Source: Diphasiastrum complanatum
Taxonomy: Eukaryota > Streptophyta > Lycopodiopsida > Lycopodiales > Lycopodiaceae
Length of the DNA: 64,000 bases
Assembly: GCA_029204225.1 (NCBI GenBank)
Contig: MU832042.1
Coordinates: 26,233-90,232, forward strand
Direction of reading: 5' to 3'
Part shown: one piece after another, positions 23,401 to 34,534 of the stretch
Numbering within the stretch: the first letter of the stretch is position 1
Layout: each line of letters begins with the position of its first letter
Notes under the pieces: generated by a model
The model's database searches: none
What the model was told of the DNA's origin: nothing
Seen by the model: the letters and a program-made list of their open reading frames with translations, nothing else
Program-made: the position numbers and the translations under genes

Positions 23401-24620
23401 TATCTCTCTACTGTTGGTCAAGGTTTGGTCAATTGGGTCTAACTGAGCACATAATAATTATATATGTCTCGAGAAACTCCTAATATCCAATGCAACTTAG
23501 AGCACATAATAATTATATATGTCTCGAGAAACTCCTTATATCCAATGCAACACTCTAAGTACAATGAATATGTAACTTGATAAACAACGAGGTTGTGGTA
23601 TATTAACTATATTACAACGACATTGTCAAAAGTTTCTTGGCATAATGGTAAGCATTTCATTTTCTTATCTTAAGCATTAAATTCTGATTCATAGTGCATG
23701 AGTAAAGATACAACAAAAAAAACATATATGAAATGATTTTGTGAATGCAAATAGATAATCTTTATTTCATTCTTGTTGTTGATGATGATGTTAGTGCATC
23801 ATGTAGTTTGGAACATGTAGGTTGAAAGCCTAATGATCCATGCAAGAAAAAGAGAGGGACTTGAATTTTTTGCTATTTATGACTTGCATAGAGAGGTAGG
23901 TGCATCTTAAGGACAAAGTTCTTGTAATGAAGCCCTTAGAAATGTGGCAAAGCTTTTTGTGCGTACATGCCCTTAAAATTTAAGACATTGACTTAATGTT
24001 GATTTTTGTATAAATTCCATTGACCAACTTGAACACAGTGTTGCTTTTTGCAAGGCAATGCCCACAAAATACCAATGTATCACCAATGGATAAATACACG
24101 TGTGAAATACAGTAGCTTACTGTTTTTGTACAGACAGAAACTTCATTTCATGTTTTGATTGATGTTTGATCAAGATCTATTAGAGTTTGTATCTTATTCA
24201 TAGAGTAGATGTTGATTTTTCTACATTGGCAAGGTTGGTAATTTGTTGTCTTTCTAACCAAAGATCAAAGGGATGTTTTGGATCTTACTTTGAAGCTCGG
24301 ATCCAGTAGAGCTATCATCAACTTATAGCTTGAATCTAATACACATAGATTCTTGCATTGAGGAATCTTTCCATCAAATTTCTTGACATAGTCATCATCA
24401 CACTCTACTTCGATAATACACAGGTGTTTTCAACAACAATATCAAATTGGTAAAAGATACCAAAAGGATGCTTTCTCAATAACTCGAGATGACATACTTA
24501 GAAGAAGCTCATTAGTGTCTCGAGATTCAGATCCATAGAGACAAAAACAAGAAGCTACTCTACTTGACTCAACAGATGTATATCTTCGATTTGCTTTCTA
24601 AATTCGGTTTAATGAATTCC
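20445..24620. other. non-coding stretch upstream of the PPR gene
   Basis: No gene recognised. The first few hundred bases should hold the PPR leader and promoter, but I see no certain TATA box or intron. A 55-bp tandem duplication lies at 23445-23554. The small ORFs (21217-22868) have no domain pattern. Confidence 0.55.
23445..23554. repeat. 55-bp tandem duplication
   Basis: Two head-to-tail copies of a unit that starts GAGCACATAATAATTATATA and contains GTCTCGAGAAACTCC, with only a few differences. Confidence 0.92.
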
Positions 24621-24917
24621 TATCATGTACTTTTAGTACATTAGTGCTTTTCAAGGCAATATAATATCCATTGTAAGCTTTGTAGGCCCAAAAGGAGCTA
24701 TTAGCCTTAAGAACAAAGCAGTTCCCTCTATAGGCCCTCCAAAGTAATTGATAAGGATAATAGGCCAACAAGGGCCCAATATAGTTTAAATAATACTTAA
24801 CAAGGGCTAACTATCCCTCAAGATAGTTAAGTAAAGTAAAGTGAGAGCATTGTCTATAACTAGGCAAGAGACATGAATTTGTGGATCTTTTGGCTCATTT
24901 GCAAGTGAGAGCTTATA
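24621..24917 (+). repeat. LTR-like direct repeat, left copy
   Basis: About 297 bp closely match 31890-32181. Shared words include CTTTTCAAGGCAATATAATA, CCCAAAAGGAGCTATTAGCC and AACTATCCCTCAAGATAGTT. The left copy starts TATCATG where the right copy has TGTCATG, so the terminal TG is mutated. Similarity stops at GAGAGCTTAT in both, so one copy is truncated or interrupted there. Confidence 0.8.
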
Positions 24918-26011
24918 ATGATCAATATATCGCTTCAAGGCCACACATGACTTTGGCCAGTAACCCAAACAAAATACTCCAAGTGATGTCTGTATTCTTG
25001 ACTTCTTGGCGATTTCAGCTGTGAATTCTTCACAAATTTACCCCACGAATTCTCCTGCGATTACTCTTTGGCACCTACAACTTCCAACCTCCACGAATTC
25101 ATATTCTTTTCCCCCCTGTGATTCAGACTTTACAAATTCACCTTCCACGAATTCAACCCCCCGCCCTCCGTGACTTCTTTCATGATTTCCCCGCGATTCC
25201 TTTTTCTTCCATCCACGATTTCACACACTCTGTTGGCGGATTCTGACGAATCCCCAAGATAATCGGATAGAGCAACTCAAGAGCACCTCTCACCTTAGAC
25301 CGAGAAGGTCTCTGAGAAGACGAGACTAACAAAGACTGAGAGACGAGAAATGCTAGTTAGGGATGACAAGCAAGAACTGTGCAAGCCTCATGGTGAATCC
25401 CGAAAGATGGAATGACCATGTAGGAATTAGTATTTCTAGGCAAATGTAATAAATGTAAGTAGATCCCTCTTAAAGAAAGTAGAGTGAGCCACCTTTTGAT
25501 GGTGACCTCTAGGGAAGAGCATTATTCCACTTGTAGTTTGTGAAATGTGGAGATTCCACTAGGATGCCACCTAAGGAGCTCTCTTGCTTATTTAAGAGAC
25601 TCCCTCTTTGTGAAGAGGAGCTTTTTGTGTATTGTATCTACTCCATGCTGAAATGAGAAGAGCCTTCATGAGTTTGGTGCATCCATTGAGCTCCTTGATC
25701 ATGCTTGTTTCTTGAGTGATGCATTCATGATCTTGCCCTTCCCTCCTTTGTGTGTGGTTGTGGATTGTAGAGTGGATTAGATTTGCTGCTTTTCTAGAGT
25801 GGATTAGCTTTCTTTTCTTGTTTATGGATTAATGTAGGAATCAACATTCAAGTAAACTAAACAAGCTAGAAATGTGGTATAAATCTTGCATATCCTCCAA
25901 CATTCTAGTTCTTGATGTTCTTGGGATGTCCAAGAATCAAAAGACTAGTTGGTTTCTTGATTCTTGGACTTCTAAAATGTTGTAGATTAGTTCTTGTTTC
26001 AGCTTTGTGGA

Positions 26012-26912
26012 TTAATGCAAGTGTAGCTCAGTTTTAGTAAAGTGTAGGATCTTATTAAGCAACTCCAACTTAGATTTCCAAAGTTGATCTCGGGTATCCT
26101 CGATCGGCTTCGACTCATGGACAGGAGCACGTGGTGCTCTCCTTTCCCTGGATTCATCAACATCTGATCCTTCATCTTCTTCCTTGATGACATCAGACAT
26201 AGCTAATTTGAGGCTCATATATTCATCATTGGATTCAAGCTCGTGTCTAATCCATTGTGGGAGTCCAACTAGGAACCAGATGATGAGCATCTGTTCGGAG
26301 GGTTGTTCCTGTACTTGACTTTTGAGGCGTTTGAAACGCTCGATATAGTCTCGTACACGTTCATCTTTTGCCATCTTGATGTTACTCAATTTGACAAAAG
26401 GACTCTTGATCAAGCGAAAGTGCTTAAAATGCGTGATAAAGGACTCTTTCAAAATTGACCAGTCTATCTTATCTTCACGATCAAGGTTGAAAAACCAATC
26501 ACGTGCTTTAGCGATCATGTTCATCGAAAACAGTTGGACCATAGCAGCGGGAGATGTTTCGCCATACACATCACATGCATTCTCAAAGATTCGCAAAAAT
26601 CTTTGAGGGTCTGAACTACTGTCAAACTTGGGTAGATCTAACTTGGGTGTACGTCTCTCATGATGAGCACTGTGGGTAGCAAAAACTCCATAAAGGTTGG
26701 TTCTTGCCTGTGAGGGTTCCGCACCATAAAAATGGGGTCGTGCACGTGAGGACTCAGCTCTATCAGGTTCTTGTTCCTCGAATGGGTTTGTGGATGGCTC
26801 TTAGAGTTGGGGCCGCATTCGGTAGAACCTATAACATCTGATTTGTTCAACTGTAGGGGACCTTACCTCATATGGATAATCTTCTGGGATTTCATGATCT
26901 TTTTGTTGGTCC
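26012..26912 (-). pseudogene. gag: Ty3/gypsy-type gag fragment
   Basis: On the minus strand a frame from about 26912 (MDQQKDHEIPEDYPYEVRSP) runs through one in-frame TAA near 26800. It then gives KLDLPKFDSSSDPQRFLRIF, ARDWFFNL, WSILKESFITHFK, DYIERFKRLKSQVQEQPSEQ and FLVGLPQWIRHEL. This is the retrotransposon gag capsid pattern (W...L...F...F followed by V.DY..RF..L and FL.GL...I..EL). It stops near 26012 with no zinc knuckle, protease or RT downstream. It is a non-autonomous remnant, and its strand is opposite to the gag at 30.3-30.9 kb. Confidence 0.8.
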
Positions 26913-27089
26913 ATTGAGTACTGGTGTGTCTTTTTTTTGTGTTGGGTATGTGTTTCTGGTGTGTTTGGATTTTTTGGTGTTTTTGGTGTTTTTTGGATTG
27001 TTTAAAGGTTTGTAAGGAAGGCAAGGGAAGACTTAGTATGAAACGAGCTTCCTAATGGTATGGGTTTTAACTTTTTGAAATTTGTTTGG

Positions 27090-28400
27090 TGTCAAATGCA
27101 AAAATGTGGGATGGAAATGGAATGCAATGTCGGATGCGAGTTATTGGATGTAGCATTGGAACACAACGTCAGATGCAACATTGGGTTTAAGGTCGTCAAA
27201 TGCAAGATCATTCATGTTGCAGCTTTGTTGTAGTGCAGGTGTGGTGTATTGCGGCGATAATATAGTGCGGGTGCAGTGGCAATGCGATGCTATTGCATTG
27301 GAATGTAGTGCAAGGTCAGACTGTGGTGCAAGGGCAGGCAAAAAACAGTGGATGCGGTGGGAATGTGATCTGTTGCAACAGCTGATGTGGTTGGGGTGCG
27401 GTTGAATACGGTGGCTATGGTGGAAGGCGGTCGCTACGGATCAAGAGTTGATGTGATTTGGATGTGGTGTGGTTGCGAGTGAGTGCGGTCTCTACGGATC
27501 AAGGGTGGAGGCAGTCGGTGTGCAATTTTTTTATTTTTTCACTACGGATCAATGCGAGGTTACGGGTCAAGGGTGGAGGTGGTTTGATTGCGGTCCCTAC
27601 GGTTTACGGTGGAGGTGGTTTGAATGTGGTGAATACGATAGCTGGGGTGCGGTTGTTGGCGATGGCTGCGGCTCAAGGCGATCACTACGGTTCAAGGGCG
27701 GGGGCAGTTGGGGTGCGGTTATTTGCGGTCGGTTTGCGGTGGAATGTGCTGTAGTGCGATTCAAGGGTGAATGTAGGTGGAAGGTAATAGTTTGTGGTGG
27801 AATGCGGTTTAATGCGGTTCAAAGGCGGATGCGGTGGGAGTGTAATCGTAATGGGGCGAGTGTGGACTGCGGCGGTGTGATGCGGTGGGAGTGCAGTCAT
27901 AAGGTGAGGCGAGTGCGGACTGTTGCGGGTATGCCGTGGCAAGGCAGTCGTAAGTTGGGGCGAGTGCGGACTGTTGCGAGTGTGATGGTTCAAAAGTGGA
28001 TGTGGGTGGATGGCGAGTTGTTTGCGGTTGAGGGGCGGTCTGTTGCGGTGCGGATGAATGGAGTTGTAATGTATTTGCGGTTGAATACGATAGTGGGAGG
28101 CGCGTTGCAGCTACGATGGTTGACGGTGGTGCAGTTGGCAGTTCGTGTGGGTGAATACGATAGTTGGGGTGCGGTTGTTTGCGGTCGGTTTGCAGTGGAA
28201 TGTGGTTTAATGCGGTTCAAAGGCGGATGCGAGTGGATGGCGAGCTGTTTGCGGTTGAGTGCATTTAGTTGTAGTTCAAGGGCAATTGGAGTTGGGGTAC
28301 CGGTGAATGCGGTTGTGATGCGGTGGGAGTGCAGGCTGTTGCGGTTGCAAGTGTAGTGGTAAGGCGATGGTATTGTAGTGTAATGCAGTGCCATGGCTGT
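27090..28400. repeat. degenerate G-rich (plus strand) repeat region
   Basis: About 1.3 kb are built from shuffled words such as GTGCGGTT, GAATGCGGT, TACGGATCAAG, GGTGGAGG and GATGCGGTGGGAGTG. The plus strand is strongly G-rich and C-poor. Long ORFs on both strands (for example 27469-28356 plus, 27990-28505 minus) are by-products of the missing stop codons; the His, Thr and Pro rich minus-strand peptides have no domain. Confidence 0.8.
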
Positions 28401-28465
28401 CGGAAAGCGGTGATAGATCAAAAGGCGAGTCAAAGGTGTCGCTTGAAAGTTTCGTGGTTCTGTCA

Positions 28466-28832
28466 ACACACTCCCATCCACGATTTCACAAACTCTTCTT
28501 GACATTTATCTAAAAGGAAGCGCTTGAACGTGATTTTTTTCACCATTCTCATTCGATTCAGGAAGTTCCACTGCAAGTTGAACATAGAATCTAGCATACA
28601 TCTCACAAAACGTGGGTTCCATCAGTGCTTTGTCATAAATTTGAGCTATTACTCTAGTCAAAGTGGCTGTAGTTTCAATTTGAACTCCCTTCGCCTGTGC
28701 AAACAGCTTATCGAAGTTCTGTGTAGTCAACTTATTCAAAATAGCTTTGATGAGCCTTTGTTTTAATCCTCATCAGAAATCTCAAAGACTTTATATCTCT
28801 TCTCAGCCTTGTGAATGGCTGGTCGTCCAGGA
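28466..28832 (-). pseudogene. eIF4G fragment (start of MIF4G domain)
   Basis: The minus-strand peptide matches plant eukaryotic initiation factor 4G across the region entering the MIF4G domain: HKAEKRYKVFEISDED, then KAILNKLTTQNFDKLFAQAK, TLTRVIAQIYDKALMEPTFC, EMYARFYVQLAVELP, then KCQEEF in a shifted frame. In the intact protein this region binds eIF4A to bring ribosomes to mRNA. A frame break lies at the ISDED-KAILNKL junction (about 28770), with another in the A-run near 28535. Only about 120 codons are present. It sits head-to-tail with two other host-gene fragments on the same strand, so it is a captured copy and not a gene. Confidence 0.88.
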
Positions 28833-28971
28833 TTTTGTGAGCAAAAACTCTTACTCTTTTGAACAAATGAATTTTGCTGACTTCTAGCGACATTCTCATT
28901 GCCTATACTTGAAAAATGAGAGGTGCTTGGTTAGAGATACGCTCTTGCAGAATAGCTAGTAGTTGTTTAGC

Positions 28972-29547
28972 TTATCTTTCTCTTCGAGATATTCCTAGGA
29001 AAATAGGTTCACTCAGATAAGTTGCAAGAACTTCTATCTCTTCCACAACTTCACGAATAATTTCATCAAACATTTCTGCTGCAATCTTTCCATTTACCTC
29101 ATTGTTCATCTTTGACAAACTCCCAGAAGCATCAGATTTGATACCAACTTCATCAGGCTTAGAATGACCACCAAGAAAGACAACATGGCCAGGGAATTCG
29201 CCAACATTAACACTTCGTTGTAATAAAAGATTCCGTGAATCTGCAGTCTCAAAAATTGCTCCATTGCCAAGTGGACTTGCAGTGTGCATGCATCTGGTCA
29301 CATCTTCTTCAACAGGAACAAGAAAATGCTGCCATTCATGCGACAAGTTTGTTCCAACAAATTTCTTGTAATCTGTGAGACCAAGATGAATGCACAAATT
29401 TTGTGGCTTTTCCAAGTCTCCCTCACCATCAATCATATGAAAGCCTTCGTACCTAAACTTAGAGCCATTAATAAAGAAGGTGAAACTGCAAGTTGACAAT
29501 TCCAAATATGCTCAATAGATTCTTCAAGTTTCTTATCAGATGTGGTT
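28972..29547 (-). pseudogene. Nudix hydrolase fragment, NUDT9-like
   Basis: The minus-strand peptide carries LEESIEHIWNCQL, then in another frame NGSKFRYEGFHM, LCIHLGLTDYKKFVGTNL, GHVVFLGGHSKPDEVGIKSD, EMFDEIIREVVEEIE and EPIFLGISRRE. This follows plant Nudix hydrolase 9, including a split Nudix box that ends REVVEEI. The G-G-H-S-K-P stretch has Lys where the family usually has an acidic or neutral residue. A frameshift near 29500 splits the N-terminus, and the protein ends at SRRER with the C-terminal half missing. The family normally hydrolyses nucleoside diphosphate derivatives; this copy would not be functional. Confidence 0.85.
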
Positions 29548-29701
29548 CTCTATCATAGGAATTCTTGAAGTCCACCGAAACCTGTGAGCGAGACAAGCCA
29601 GCTGGGCAAGCAAGGAGTAACTTGTATTATCAGTAGCAGCATAAATGATTGCTTGCAAGCAGAAGAAATGCCTAGCCTAGGCGAGCTGCTGCCTGATCTA
29701 G

Positions 29702-30086
29702 CTATTTTCTATACATCCGAAGTTCAATTCTCAAGTTAACAGTTCGAAGTACACTAAGAGCTTTCTCTAGAAATAATCCCATTGCTGACTTCCCTGAGAG
29801 CACCAAGGCATTTGCATGTTGTTTACTGCTTCTAAAACATCTGCAACCTCAGCTCTTGTTGGTGTTGGATATTCGATCATTGACTCCAAAAGTTGAGAAG
29901 CAACTATGAGAGGCTTATCCACCTGTCCGCATAGAGGCATTACCTTATATTGTACAGAAAGAACTTGTTCAAGAGAAATCTGTGCACCAAGATCTCCCCT
30001 GGCTACCATAACTCCATCAAATACCTGAAGAATTTCTTCCAAGGTATTCAGCATCTCAGCACTTTCAATCTTTTCAATCTTAAATT
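29702..30086 (-). pseudogene. pyruvate kinase fragment, plastid type
   Basis: The minus-strand peptide [69 protein letters not shown] is the pyruvate kinase core around the catalytic ARGDLG loop. It normally reads IAKIES...[17 protein letters not shown]. After EAV a frameshift near 29815 leads to [20 protein letters not shown] and LRTVNLRIE, the next part of the plastid isoform, then a stop. Only the TIM-barrel part is kept; the intact enzyme makes pyruvate and ATP from phosphoenolpyruvate. It lies on the same strand as the eIF4G and Nudix fragments, within 1.7 kb in all. Confidence 0.88.
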
Positions 30087-30280
30087 GGAAACATCTGCTA
30101 TTTAATTTTTATTTGTTACATTTTCCATTCACAACGACTTTATTTTTTGAGGACTCAGACTTTTAAGTGGGTGGAGAAGAGCAATTTTACCATCCTGTAA
30201 AATACTTTTTGAATAAATTTTAGACGGTGAATTCATAGTCCACAAGTTTCACTAGCTATTAATGATGGATTACCGATATA

Positions 30281-30870
30281 GTGAAAACATTCAACTTCCA
30301 TCTATTGGCGAAATACAATCTGAAATCGTACGTTACAGCCTTGCATTTGACAGACAACCAATCAATCAGTATTGAAGATTGGTTAATTAAATTGAAAGTC
30401 CACTTTCACATTGCCATTATTCTAAAGAGGATAAAATTTATTTCGCTTCATTGTGCTTTCAAAGACAAGTTCGAGCATGGTGGAATACTCAAGCACATCT
30501 AATCGAAAAACTTTTGAGTAACTTCAAAAGTGCTTGCATTGATAGTTTTACAAGATTCTACGTGAACTCATTTGAATTGCTCAAGCAAACTGGATCTGTA
30601 TATCAATACAATCAACAATTTTTGGCATTGGTTCCAAAGACAAAACTTGAGTATAGAAAGTGCTATAGAAAATGCTTGGACTACTATTTAAATTCTCTTC
30701 AAACTCCTATTAGCAATGTGCTTCAACCAACTATTTCTAAATCCGTTATACAAACCGTATTATGGAGTTATATGATATGATGGATCGTGCACTTGCTCAA
30801 GAAGACTTATCTACAAACCATATCAATGAATGGTGGAAAGTCACTGCTCAACAAAAATCTTATTATTAAA
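30281..30870 (+). pseudogene. gag: retrotransposon gag remnant, plus strand
   Basis: Two overlapping frames together give a capsid pattern: SISIEDWLIKLKVHF, RIKFISLH, then RQVRAWWNTQAHLIEKLLSN, FTRFYVNSFELLKQTGSVYQ, YNQQFLAL and, further on, MMDRALAQEDLSTNHINEWW. A one-base break near 30455 joins them. The W...L...F / R..A..WW / F...Y.NSF..LKQ.GSV..Y...F pattern is typical of Ty3/gypsy gag. Downstream frames to 31860 are broken and only weakly retroelement-like. Confidence 0.65.
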
Positions 30871-31889
30871 ACCAACGATTGTCTGAATACATTAGTCCTA
30901 CCTTTGATGGAAGCATTCACTCCATCAACGCCTCATGGATCCATTAGTCAAGAGCTTCAAGTGGCTTTTGTTGGAGAACCTTACTCCTATGGATTCTCTA
31001 CAATTCAAAAGCCAATATGTAATTCAGGTGCATATTTGGAATGTATGGATGTGAATAATGATTGGAAATATTCTCTTAGTCAACCAACACTCTATAGGAA
31101 GCTGATTTTAAAATATGCCATCAATCTATATCAGTTTCTTTGGAGAGGTTTACATTGCTCAGTGGACTCTAATGTGATCAATCCTTAATTGAGTAATGTC
31201 AACAATGATTGTTCATCAATGGTTATTTGGAACAATCAAAACGTCAAATCCCTATTTCAACTTTGGTATGTATTTTCACTATTTGGGATTGATGCTTCAA
31301 CGATTTATATGGGCAACTGCAAATTTCATATTTCAAGACAAGAGTCCATTTTTGAGGTCAATCAGGTCAAATATTTAAAAACACCTATGAATGAGGTATT
31401 GACCCAATTTGAAGAAATATATTTCGGTCAACAGTATGCCCATAATTATGTTTTATCATACCAAATTTCAATATTCATGCTTCATCAAGTTGGTTAAACA
31501 ACATGGATTTCCAGCTACGGTAGAAGAGCCAGATACAAGACAAAACCAAGAATCCAAAGAAATTGGATAAGCATCCAAATTGTTATGATGTCGAGGAAGT
31601 AGTCAAAAGAGGATATTGCGGTGACACACTTTGTTCATTCCATACAGATTGGTTACACGCAAGCAATATGGTGCTTCATCAAACTCTTCTTCGACCATCA
31701 GTTTTCCTCCATGGGAACAAAGATTACAGTTTGAAGCCAACAAAATAATTTCAATTCGACAGCTTTGGATTTATAATGAGGCAATACGTTTTTGACGACA
31801 CATTCTTAATCATGACTACTTAACCAAGGCGATCAAACTGATCAGACAAACGTCTTCATTTTTTAGGACAAAAATATTAAGTAGGGGAG
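30871..31889 (+). other. degraded internal retroelement sequence
   Basis: Short plus-strand frames (31189-31497, 31563-31748) show no clear domain. The stretch ends in a purine run, AAGTAGGGGAG, directly before the right LTR-like repeat at 31890. That is what a polypurine tract of a plus-strand LTR element should look like. Confidence 0.5.
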
Positions 31890-32181
31890 TGTCATGAACT
31901 TTTAGTACATCAATGCTTTTCAAGGCAATATAATATCCATTGTAAGCTTTGTAGGCCCAAAAGGAGCTATTAGCCTTAAGAACAAGGCGATTCCCTCTTT
32001 AGGCCCTCCAAAGTCATTAATAAGGATAATAGGCCAACAAGGGCCCAATATAGTTTAAAAACTACTTAACAAGGGATAACTATCCCTCAAGATAGTTAAG
32101 TAAAATGAGAGCGTTGTCTATAACTAGGCAAAAGACATCAATTTGTGAATCTTTTGGCTCATTTGCAAGTGAGAGCTTATA
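31890..32181 (+). repeat. LTR-like direct repeat, right copy
   Basis: Pairs with 24621-24917. It begins TGTCATGAACTTTTAGTAC right after a polypurine tract. The similarity ends near 32181, though this copy may continue towards 32270 (GAATATGAGCTATGGGG), where palindrome arrays begin. With the left copy it brackets about 7.3 kb. Confidence 0.8.
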
Positions 32182-32275
32182 GCTTCCTCCTTGTGAATAT
32201 GAGCTATGGGGATTTCCTTTGCTAGGTCTCACACAAGAACAGATATAGCAAATATCCACACACAATACAAAGGAG

Positions 32276-32760
32276 GACGCGTGGGCAAAAATAAAATTTG
32301 CGTGGATATAGTCGTGGATTGGCGTGGATATACGCGTGGATTATCCACGTGTGGATGTTCCACGCAAATGTCTTTTCCAGCAGCAGATTGGCCGGATGTC
32401 ATGAAATTCAAAATGCGTGGATTGTTCACGCGTGGATTATCCACGCCAAGTCCGACTACCGGCAACTGGACAAACCTCCGACACCCGGAGCCGAAAATAA
32501 GAATTCTAATTTTGTGTGGATAATCCACGCCATAATAAAAATAAAATAAAAAAGGCTCGGCTTTTGCGTGGATACTGCATGGATAATTATCCACGCGTGA
32601 TTTATCCACGTGAAATTCGCTTTATCCACGCAAAATCCAGAGTGTTGAGGCCGTGGATACCGCGTGGATAATTTTTTTTTAATATCCACGCGGTATCCAC
32701 GCGAAAAGGTTTCTGGAATTTGTGTGGATTATCCACGTGTGGATAATTCATGCAAATTTT
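32276..32760. repeat. array of GTGGATAATCCAC palindromes
   Basis: At least 20 copies of the core GTGGATAATCCACG, or its halves GCGTGGATA and TATCCACGC, occur in both orientations, often as the composite TGGATTATCCACGTGTGGATG with GTTCCACGCAAA. Spacers contain CCGGCAAC and CGGAG words. The array resembles the subterminal transposase-binding repeats of CACTA-type elements. Similar arrays lie at 34535-34612 and 43003-43365. Confidence 0.85.
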
Positions 32761-33218
32761 TTTGTCCAAAAAAAAATCATTTGGCACGAACCAAGATGTG
32801 GTTCGCTCCGAAACTAGAGGTGACTTTCTAGTTTTGTGTTTGTGTGTGAGAGAGAAAAGGAGAGTATAAATGGGAGTGAGAATGAGATGAGGATAAATGT
32901 GAGTGAGAAGATTGATAGTGTTTAGGATTTTTAGTTCATTGATGGATGTTAATAGTATGTGTTTTGTGATCATAAGTTTTAAGATCTTTTTTGTTTGTGA
33001 TGTAGGTTTGGATATGAAATTGAGCTTTCATTGAAAGGATTCAAAGATCAAGTGCATGCAAAAGGAAAAGCAAAGATTGCAAAACAATGGAGATACAATA
33101 GTAAAGGTAAATTCACATTTATTTTGATTCATTTGATATTTAGTTGATAACTTAATGTGTTATCTATTTCCATTACTTTCCATTACTTTTTATTGTGCAT
33201 TCTAGCATGCAAATCATG

Positions 33219-33400
33219 TGCTAAAATAGATACATTGCATTGAATTCATCAATGGATACATTTGCATTGTATAGATGTGCATTAAATAGACTATACATTG
33301 CATTGAATACATCAATAGATGTATTTGCAATCAATAGATGTGCATTCAATAGAGTATACATTTGCATTCATGGATTAAAAATATATGCATTCAAAAATTT
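33219..33400. repeat. imperfect tandem repeat with TGCATT units
   Basis: The words ATACATTTGCATTGAAT, ATCAATAGATG and TGTGCATT recur about three times with roughly 65-bp spacing. Confidence 0.65.
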
Positions 33401-33529
33401 TGCAAGAATGATGTGATGCCAAAACATTATATTGATTGATTTAAAAACAAGTACATTGATGAGAGAATAAATTCTCTCTTCCTACATTGCCTTCTACAAG
33501 GTCTTACATTTAATTTAAAAACCTCTACT

Positions 33530-34245
33530 CATTATCACTTCTTCCCTCCTCGCCTCCTTCATCTTGTTGGTGTCCACATCATCAAACTCCCCTTCACTTT
33601 CATTCACGTTCTCTTCCACATTTTCTTCCACATCACGAACACTTGAAGTTATAGAGCCTCTCTACAGAATAGAATCAAAGATTTTATTAAATTGAGATTA
33701 AACTTGTAAACCACAAAGTAAACAATCACAAAACAATAAAGGTTAAGAGTTTACGATTGGAAACAATCCATGGGATTTCATAAAAGTCTTAAGACCGGCA
33801 TATCCATGATCGTAACCTTGCTTGTACTCCGCGGCGGTCATGTGTCTTCCAAAATCACTAAGCTACATTCAACAAAAAAAACATAATTTAGCAATACAAT
33901 ATAGTTTAGCAATAAAAAAACATTAACAATATCACTACAAAAATAGAATCATATTAAAAAATATTGCACTTACAAATTGGGCCTCTAGATTGCCCCTTCC
34001 TCCCGATCCCAAGTGACTTTGGCCATGTTTTAAGAGCTTCTCGGCAGCGGCCCTACGTTGTTGTTCATACTTTTGGGAATTGTTTTGCAACTATTCTCTT
34101 TACACCTTCCTCCAATCCCTTTTGGAGCACCATCCAGGCTTTGTGGGATTCTTGGGATTCCTCACGGCTCTTCTCATCAATTGCCTTTTGTGTCGAATCC
34201 AAAGGCACATTGTATTCAAGGCCCAAGTCCTACTAAAAGCATTGA
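33530..34245 (-). pseudogene. broken transposon-type gene between palindrome arrays
   Basis: On the minus strand, exon-like pieces read EYNVPLDSTQKAIDEKSREE, SHKAWMVLQKGLEEGVKRIV, then after a one-base break near 34080 KYEQQRRAAAEKLLKHGQSH and GSGGRGNLEAQF. An intron-like AT-rich gap follows, then LSDFGRHMTAAEYKQGYDHG and LKTFMKSHGLFPI, and an acidic tail DVEENVEENVNESEGEFDD. The layout (charged helix, then Q-R-R--A-KL-H--GS-G----E) recalls the second protein of CACTA elements (Ptta/TnpA group), but the likeness is from memory and weak. Its position between two palindrome arrays fits a transposon origin. Confidence 0.4.
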
Positions 34246-34534
34246 AGAGAGAATTCTTAATACAAAGTCTCTATTATTTTATTCTTGTCTTCAAGCGATT
34301 GGAAGGACCAAAAGCAAGAACAAAGAAGATCAATAGAGCAAGCAAAAACAAGAGCACAATCACTAGCAATGAAGAGCAACCAAAAGCAAGCAAGCAAACA
34401 AGCAAGATTTATAGAGCTTAGAGAGCAATAGCAAGCAAGGGCACTAAACACTAGATTAGAAAACCTATAAAACTTGAAAGCAAAAGAAGAAGAGCAAGAA
34501 TGCTCACGGAAATGCCATTTTATTGGCATTCAAA

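Larger units (their letters stand above)
25229..28473. mobile_element. probable nested insertion containing gypsy gag
   Basis: The segment begins TGTTG and ends CAACA and is flanked on both sides by CACTC, a plausible 5-bp duplication. Removing it would join two copies of the 20-base word CCATCCACGATTTCACA-AC, already part of a local repeat (25000-25225 has further CACGAATTC or CGATTTC units). It contains a minus-strand gypsy gag and a G-rich repeat. I cannot find a matching LTR at the two ends, so the class is uncertain: a retrotransposon that lost an LTR, or a chance match of ends. Confidence 0.4.

Noticed and set aside
27469..28356. 295-codon plus-strand ORF
   Set aside because: It crosses the G-rich shuffled repeat; the absence of stops comes from the base bias, both strands are open and there is no domain.
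28466..30086. Functional eIF4G, Nudix hydrolase or pyruvate kinase genes
   Set aside because: Each is a short internal fragment with frameshifts, and the three abut one another inside a repeat-bounded region.
32276..32760. TTATCCAC words look like bacterial DnaA boxes and suggest a replication origin
   Set aside because: The setting is plant nuclear transposon DNA, the units are symmetric palindromes extended by GCG, and no replication gene is near.
33931..33945. CACTACAAAAATAG as a CACTA terminal repeat
   Set aside because: No inverted partner was found at a sensible distance and it lies inside the broken gene's intron-like gap.
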